62,634 nt of DNA from JAHDBG01 sp963922315. GTDB lineage: Bacteria > Pseudomonadota > Gammaproteobacteria > Chromatiales > Chromatiaceae. The notes under the pieces were generated by a model. That model was given only the letters and a program-made list of their open reading frames with translations, was not told the origin of the DNA and made no database searches. Each line of letters begins with the position of its first letter. Position 1 is the first letter of the stretch. Below are positions 58,568 to 62,634 of this stretch, piece after piece. Location of the stretch: contig CAWUID010000006.1 in NCBI GenBank assembly GCA_963922315.1, positions 1-62,634 on the forward strand. Reading direction: 5' to 3'. A program made the position numbers and the translations under genes.

Positions 58568-58738
58568 TCAGTCACAATCAGGTTCATCGTCTTCTTCATC
58601 CTCATCATCTGCTAAGTGGATCACGGATTCACTGAGATCAGGCGCAGTGGTTGCTGCTTCCTGCGGAGTATGTAGTATGGAGCCCGGATAAGCTGGTGTT
58701 AATGATAAAATGAGGCAGATTGCTAACAGGTAATGCAT
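58568..58738 (-). CDS. 56-residue secreted acidic peptide
   Basis: Small gene beginning MHYLLAICLILSLTPAYPGS, a likely signal peptide, followed by a middle part and an acidic tail DDEDEEDDEPDCD. AAGGAC lies eight bases before the ATG. It ends 40 bases before the rhodanese ATG on the same strand, so the two should be co-transcribed. No homologue comes to mind. The acidic tail with a single Cys could bind metal or a partner. It fills most of the otherwise empty gap between the rhodanese and the TauE/SafE gene. Confidence 0.62.
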   Translation of the reverse strand: MHYLLAICLILSLTPAYPGSILHTPQEAATTAPDLSESVIHLADDEDEEDDEPDCD

Positions 58739-58838
58739 GTCAAATGTCCTTAATCACAGGATACCTTCAGAGGTGCCCCAAGGTGTGAGTTGCACGACAT
58801 TGACCACGATTGCATGCCATTGTTCTGGATAATGTGAG

Positions 58839-59588
58839 ATGGAATTCTGGCAGATCGGATTATTGGCGCTGGTTGGTATTGTGGCCGGATGGCTGAATGT
58901 GATGGCCGGCGGTGGTTCTCTGCTGACCGTGCCGATCATGTTGTTTATGGGAATTCCGGGTACGATTGCAAACGGTACCAATCGAGTCGCCATTCTGGCA
59001 CAGAATATCATCGCCGTCGGGACTTTTTTTCAGCGCGGCTTTTCGGATCTTCGCTTAAGTTGCAGTCTGGCAGCAGCAGCCGCCGTGGGTGCCGTCGCGG
59101 GTGCCCATGTTGGTTTACAACTGGACGAGGTTTGGTTCAACCGCATTTTAGCTGCGGTGATGATTGTGGTGATGATCATCATGGCGACCGGCGGGTTGAG
59201 TAAAGATCGGCAGGCAGGTGGCGAGCGTCCACAACATCTCGTGTTGGGTCATGTGCTGATGGTCGGTGCTGGCTTCTGGGGCGGTGTGATGCATATCGGG
59301 GTCGGCTTTATTTTAATGCCGATTCTGCATCGGGTGATGGGCCTGAATCTGGTGCTGACAAATGTGCATAAAGTGTTTGTGGTGCTTGTGTATATCCCGA
59401 TCACCTTGTGGATATTTGCAGCCCATCTGGAATTGTTATGGTGGGTTGGGCTGGGTCTGGGAGTGGGCAATGCGTTAGGTGGCTGGCTGGGTGCCCGTAC
59501 CGTGATTGCGCAGGGCGAGGTCTGGATCCGGCGGATTATGTTTGCGGCACTCAGTGTATTCATTGTTAAGTTATTGTTTTTTTCCTGA
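58839..59588 (+). CDS. TauE/SafE (TSUP) family membrane permease
   Basis: 249 residues, about seven hydrophobic helices. GIVAGWLNVMAGGGSLLTVPIM and GIPGTIANGTNRVAILAQN are the first TSUP repeat, and GAGFWGGVMHIGVGFILMPILHRVMGLNLVLTNVHKVF the second. Family members export sulfite, sulfoacetate or other sulfur compounds, or organic anions. Divergent from the acidic peptide and rhodanese genes, which supports but does not prove a sulfur-related role. argC follows after 26 bases. Confidence 0.9.
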   Translation: MEFWQIGLLALVGIVAGWLNVMAGGGSLLTVPIMLFMGIPGTIANGTNRVAILAQNIIAVGTFFQRGFSDLRLSCSLAAAAAVGAVAGAHVGLQLDEVWFNRILAAVMIVVMIIMATGGLSKDRQAGGERPQHLVLGHVLMVGAGFWGGVMHIGVGFILMPILHRVMGLNLVLTNVHKVFVVLVYIPITLWIFAAHLELLWWVGLGLGVGNALGGWLGARTVIAQGEVWIRRIMFAALSVFIVKLLFFS

Positions 59589-59614
59589 ACCTTCGATATC
59601 AAGGTAGAGTTTTT

Positions 59615-60658
59615 ATGGCTCAGGCAGAGGTGAAGGTTGGAGTGGTCGGTGGTTCCGGCTACACCGGCATCGAATTATTGCGTTTATTATTGCGTCATCC
59701 GGCAGTCAGGTTGCATGCGGTGACCTCGCGTCACGAAGCCGGGGAGGCGGTGTCGGCCCGGTATGGTAATCTGCTCGGGCAGGTCGATCTGACCTTTGTT
59801 GAGCCGGATCCGGCGACATTGTCCGCGTGTGATCTGGTGTTTTTTGCGACCCCAAACGGGGTGGCGATGCAGATGACTCCGGACTTACTGGCTGCTGGGG
59901 TGCGGGTGATTGATCTGGCAGCAGATTTCCGGCTGCGCGATCCGGCGTTATGGGAACAGTGGTACGGTATGTCACATGCCTGCCCGGCATTGCTGGCAGA
60001 AGCGGTGTATGGTTTGCCCGAGTTGTACCGTACCGCCATTCAGCAGGCACGATTGGTGGCGAATCCTGGGTGTTATCCCACGGCGGTGAGTTTGGCACTG
60101 TTGCCCCTGATGGCGCAGGGCATGGTCGATTTACAGCGGGTGATTGCCGACTGTAAGTCCGGGGTCAGCGGTGCGGGACGCAGTGCGAATGCGAACTTAT
60201 TAATGGGCGAAGTTGGCGAAAGTTTTAAAGCGTATGGGGTGGCAGGCCACCGCCATCTGCCGGAGATCAGCCAGACCCTGGCGGCAGTGAGTGGTGCCGA
60301 AGTACAGATGACATTTGTGCCGCATCTGGTGCCGATGATTCGTGGTATTCATGCGACTGTATATGCACCCTTATCGGCAGCCACAAACGACTTGCAGGCT
60401 TGTTTTGCGGATTATTATGCTGATGAGCCGTTTGTACAGGTATTGCCGCCGGGCGGACACCCAGAAACCCGCAATGTGCGGGGTGCGAATCATTGCCAGA
60501 TTGCCGTGCACCAGCCGCATCCGACCGGCCCGGTGGTGATATTGTCGGTGATTGATAACCTGGTCAAAGGTGCTGCGGGTCAGGCAGTGCAGAATATGAA
60601 TCTGATGCTCGGTCTGCCGGAAGAGACCGGTCTGCAACAGATTGCTTTATTACCCTGA
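59615..60658 (+). CDS. argC: N-acetyl-gamma-glutamyl-phosphate reductase
   Basis: 347 residues. Reduces N-acetylglutamyl phosphate in arginine synthesis. KVGVVGGSGYTGIELLRLLLRHP is the NADP-binding start, VANPGCYPTAVSLALLPL holds the catalytic Cys (near residue 153), and HRHLPEISQTL the active-site His region. The argC-(coiled coil)-bactofilin order that follows is common in gammaproteobacteria. Confidence 0.97.
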   Translation: MAQAEVKVGVVGGSGYTGIELLRLLLRHPAVRLHAVTSRHEAGEAVSARYGNLLGQVDLTFVEPDPATLSACDLVFFATPNGVAMQMTPDLLAAGVRVIDLAADFRLRDPALWEQWYGMSHACPALLAEAVYGLPELYRTAIQQARLVANPGCYPTAVSLALLPLMAQGMVDLQRVIADCKSGVSGAGRSANANLLMGEVGESFKAYGVAGHRHLPEISQTLAAVSGAEVQMTFVPHLVPMIRGIHATVYAPLSAATNDLQACFADYYADEPFVQVLPPGGHPETRNVRGANHCQIAVHQPHPTGPVVILSVIDNLVKGAAGQAVQNMNLMLGLPEETGLQQIALLP

Positions 60659-60669
60659 AGGATACCGGC

Positions 60670-61407
60670 ATGAAACAACATGCAGTGCCAACTCCCCGCA
60701 TTGTGCAGCCAGGGCGGGAATACCGGGCAGTCAAATGGCTGATTTTACTCGTTTTATGCGTGGTTGCTGTCTGGGTCTGGTGGCCGCAGCGGCACCTGGT
60801 GTGGCCGGATGCTATGCCACCGTCTGAGATGGTTCCACTGGCACGCTGGCAGGCAGTGCAGGATAAGTTGCAGACATCCCAGTCTGAACGGGATGAATTG
60901 CGGCTACAGCTCATTACTGCACAACGCACCCATCAGGTGGATCAGTCAGCGCTCGCGGCGGCACAGCAGGAATTGCTGACCCTGCAGGATGAACGGGCCG
61001 TATTACGCCGCGAGCTGGAATTTCTGAAGACACTGGTCTCAGGTGATGTCACCGTATTACAGCTACTGGATCTGAAGCTCTGGTCTGCTGCAGCCGATGT
61101 GCCGACCTATGGCTACAGCCTGACCGTATCCAAGCGGGCGAAGAATCGCACCCGGGTGCGGGGTCGTTTAGAAATCAGCGTGTCGGGCCAGCAGGACGGC
61201 CAGCTGACCACACTGACCATGGCTGATCTGAAGATTGATCCGAAGCAGTTATCCATGAACTTTACCCAGTTTCAGGCGTTCAGTGGCGAACTGATGCTGC
61301 CGGATGGATTTGTGCCGGAACTGATTACGGTGGCGGTGAAGCCGAAAAACAAACAATTCAGGCAATATCAGAAAGATATTGTGTGGCGTCTGGTGATTGA
61401 ACCATAA
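60670..61407 (+). CDS. Membrane-anchored coiled-coil protein (DUF6776-like)
   Basis: 245 residues: a short cytoplasmic N-terminus, one transmembrane helix (WLILLVLCVVAVWVWW), a coiled coil (about 60-120, rich in Gln/Glu/Leu heptads), then a C-terminal domain (DVTVLQLLDLKLWSAAADVPTYGYSLTVSKRA-type text). It belongs to the uncharacterised family usually found between argC and bactofilin. Adjacent to a bactofilin gene, so an envelope or cell-shape role is a fair guess. Ten bases before bactofilin. Confidence 0.8.
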   Translation: MKQHAVPTPRIVQPGREYRAVKWLILLVLCVVAVWVWWPQRHLVWPDAMPPSEMVPLARWQAVQDKLQTSQSERDELRLQLITAQRTHQVDQSALAAAQQELLTLQDERAVLRRELEFLKTLVSGDVTVLQLLDLKLWSAAADVPTYGYSLTVSKRAKNRTRVRGRLEISVSGQQDGQLTTLTMADLKIDPKQLSMNFTQFQAFSGELMLPDGFVPELITVAVKPKNKQFRQYQKDIVWRLVIEP

Positions 61408-61416
61408 GGAGCAACT

Positions 61417-61833
61417 ATGCGGTTTTCACGTCGGTATAAGGCCCCGAAGGTGGCCACAGTGATTGGTCAGGGCACTGAAATTAAGGGCGATATTATGTTT
61501 CGGGGTGGCCTGCACCTGGATGGCAGAATTCTGGGTAATGTGCAGGGCGAGCCGGACTCAGGTTCATCTGTGACCGTCAGTGATCAGGGATATATCGAAG
61601 GAGATATCCGGGTTGACAGTCTGATTCTGAATGGGACTGTGGTGGGTGATGTGCATGGTACCGAACAGGTTGATTTAGCGGCTGCGGCCCGCGTGACTGG
61701 TACAGTTTATTATCAGACCCTGACCATGGCACCGGGCGCGGAAGTGAACGGGCAGTTGGTGCATACAGATGAATCTGCGGCACCGATGGAGCAGAAGGCA
61801 GAGACCACACCGGCGCCGCATCAGGCGGGTTGA
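61417..61833 (+). CDS. Bactofilin family cytoskeletal protein
   Basis: 138 residues. TVIGQGTEIKGDIMFRGGLHLDGRILGNV, VSDQGYIEGDIRVDSLILNGTVVGDV and ARVTGTVYYQTLTMAPGAEVNGQL are the regular beta-helix repeats of bactofilins (DUF583), which polymerise without nucleotide and organise the envelope or cell shape. The disordered Ala/Pro-rich tail is usual. AGGAGC precedes the ATG. The gene that often follows, erpA, is not there. Confidence 0.93.
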   Translation: MRFSRRYKAPKVATVIGQGTEIKGDIMFRGGLHLDGRILGNVQGEPDSGSSVTVSDQGYIEGDIRVDSLILNGTVVGDVHGTEQVDLAAAARVTGTVYYQTLTMAPGAEVNGQLVHTDESAAPMEQKAETTPAPHQAG

Positions 61834-61882
61834 ATCTGCCATCCAGTGCGGTCTTTGTGCTTGGTGTGATTCAAGCTGTTAG

Positions 61883-62578
61883 ATGCAAGGGTTTGGACTT
61901 GTGGATATTTTAGAGAATATACTAGGCAAAATTCTGGGCCTTGAGTTACTAGTCGTGGCTACCGTTTTAGTTATCCTTGCCGTTGTAGTGACTATGTTTA
62001 TTGTTGCTTTCGTTCAGGGTAGGGAAATTGATTTTCTTCCGCCGAGAATAGGTCCAAAACTTGAATCAAACAATATCCCCGGGCAGGAAGGTGAAATCAA
62101 ATCTTCTTTGGCGGCTGGGGCAGCGTTTTGCTACAGGTTTAATCAGAAATCAATCGAAGTCTTGCTTGTTCGAACATCAGCTAGGCGCTGGACTTTTCCA
62201 AAAGAAGGGTTGGAATCAGGTTGGACTACTGCTTATGCAGCGGAAAAAGCTGCGCAAGAAGAAGCTGGGGTTGCAGGTAATTTAAATGCCAACCCTCTTT
62301 GTTCATATAGGCACTGGAAGCAAGAATTAAAGATTGGAGAAGGGGAAGAGCAAGAGATAACAGTGCACCTTCTAGAAGTACAACGAGAATCAAATCCCTT
62401 AGAGGAATATCGGGATCCCACCTGGTATTCTATTGAAAATGCTCATAACGCTCTGTCAGAGCGGCGCACTGAATTTTACTCAAAAGAATTTTTGCGAGTT
62501 TTGTTTGAGGCAAAATACACCCTTGAACTAAGCTCTAAAGTGGACCCCATAGTCCAGACCAGTAGGGGTGAAAAATAA
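61883..62578 (+). CDS. Membrane-anchored Nudix hydrolase
   Basis: 231 residues. An N-terminal transmembrane helix (LELLVVATVLVILAVVVTMFIVAF) is followed by a Nudix domain. The Nudix box reads GLESGWTTAYAAEKAAQEEAGV: the EE-x-G part is kept but the RE pair is KA, so activity may be altered. RRWTFPKEG and YRHWKQELK are typical flanks. Nudix enzymes cleave nucleoside diphosphate-linked compounds; a membrane anchor is unusual. The gene is more AT-rich than its neighbours and may be acquired. The 56 bases after it, to the window end, show nothing recognisable. Confidence 0.75.
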   Translation: MQGFGLVDILENILGKILGLELLVVATVLVILAVVVTMFIVAFVQGREIDFLPPRIGPKLESNNIPGQEGEIKSSLAAGAAFCYRFNQKSIEVLLVRTSARRWTFPKEGLESGWTTAYAAEKAAQEEAGVAGNLNANPLCSYRHWKQELKIGEGEEQEITVHLLEVQRESNPLEEYRDPTWYSIENAHNALSERRTEFYSKEFLRVLFEAKYTLELSSKVDPIVQTSRGEK

Positions 62579-62634
62579 AGAATTTTATGGCTGAGAAGAA
62601 ACGGCTCAAGCAAAGTGAATAGCCTGAGGCGTTG

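Noticed and set aside
1..62634. CRISPR arrays, prophage genes or complete insertion sequences
   Set aside because: No regular direct repeats with spacers, no integrase, and no intact transposase with terminal repeats was seen.

Overview
The window is bacterial chromosome, almost certainly from a gammaproteobacterium. The gene set points there: pdxA-surA-lptD with ubiK, a type II secretion secretin and ATPase, tgt-queA, fis, rnc-era, ratA-ratB, fabA, yhdP, and an isc cluster ending hscB-hscA-fdx-iscX. There is no rRNA gene, so I do not name a genus. A Calvin-cycle-type class II aldolase, a TauE/SafE exporter, a periplasmic rhodanese and a TRAP transporter suggest a free-living or aquatic proteobacterium, but that is inference.

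Layout. 1-526: phd/vapC toxin-antitoxin pair cut by the window edge. 527-7683: ubiK-pdxA-surA-lptD on the minus strand, divergent from comM-ubiH. 7735-12077: gspD-gspE, with a repeat-bearing C-terminal tail on GspD. 12219-14162: an AT-rich gene with the full diagnostic set of a lipoxygenase, unusual in bacteria and probably acquired. 14296-19049: tgt-queA, tRNA-Leu(CAA), dxs and a thioredoxin-like gene. 19290-26048: fis-ilvI-ilvH-ilvC-pssA-lepB-rnc-era, a tightly packed run. 26151-28016: a toxin-antitoxin island with one intact Phd/VapC pair, a zeta-like kinase fragment behind a 48-residue ORF, and a ParE remnant. 27961-31082: TRAP transporter. 31118-32392: cobalamin adenosyltransferase, ratA, ratB. 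32393-32788: non-coding, with strong nested inverted repeats. 32789-37660: a single-polypeptide (type ISP-like) restriction-modification enzyme. 37785-39426: fabA, dsbC and a membrane-protein remnant.

39531-44541 is an iron region: a bacterioferritin-like protein, an LbtU-type outer-membrane porin, an imelysin lipoprotein and a di-heme oxidoreductase, read from a Fur-box promoter; a second Fur-box promoter drives a small cysteine-rich protein of unknown function. 44589-51254: yhdP divergent from gap-pgk-fba. The 3' end of pgk runs into a palindromic repeat. 51450-52012: chromosomal ccdAB.

52067-58738 is iron-sulfur cluster assembly (iscS, iscU, iscA, hscB, hscA, fdx, iscX). It has an Rpn-like nuclease gene inserted between iscA and hscB, no iscR in front, and instead a periplasmic rhodanese plus a 56-residue secreted acidic peptide. 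58839-62578: TauE/SafE permease, argC, a coiled-coil membrane protein, bactofilin, and a membrane-anchored Nudix protein.

The most unusual items are the lipoxygenase, the duplicated GspD tail, the Fur-driven cysteine-rich protein, the remodelled isc locus and the non-coding nested palindrome. All functional statements come from motif reading by eye; no database search was run.
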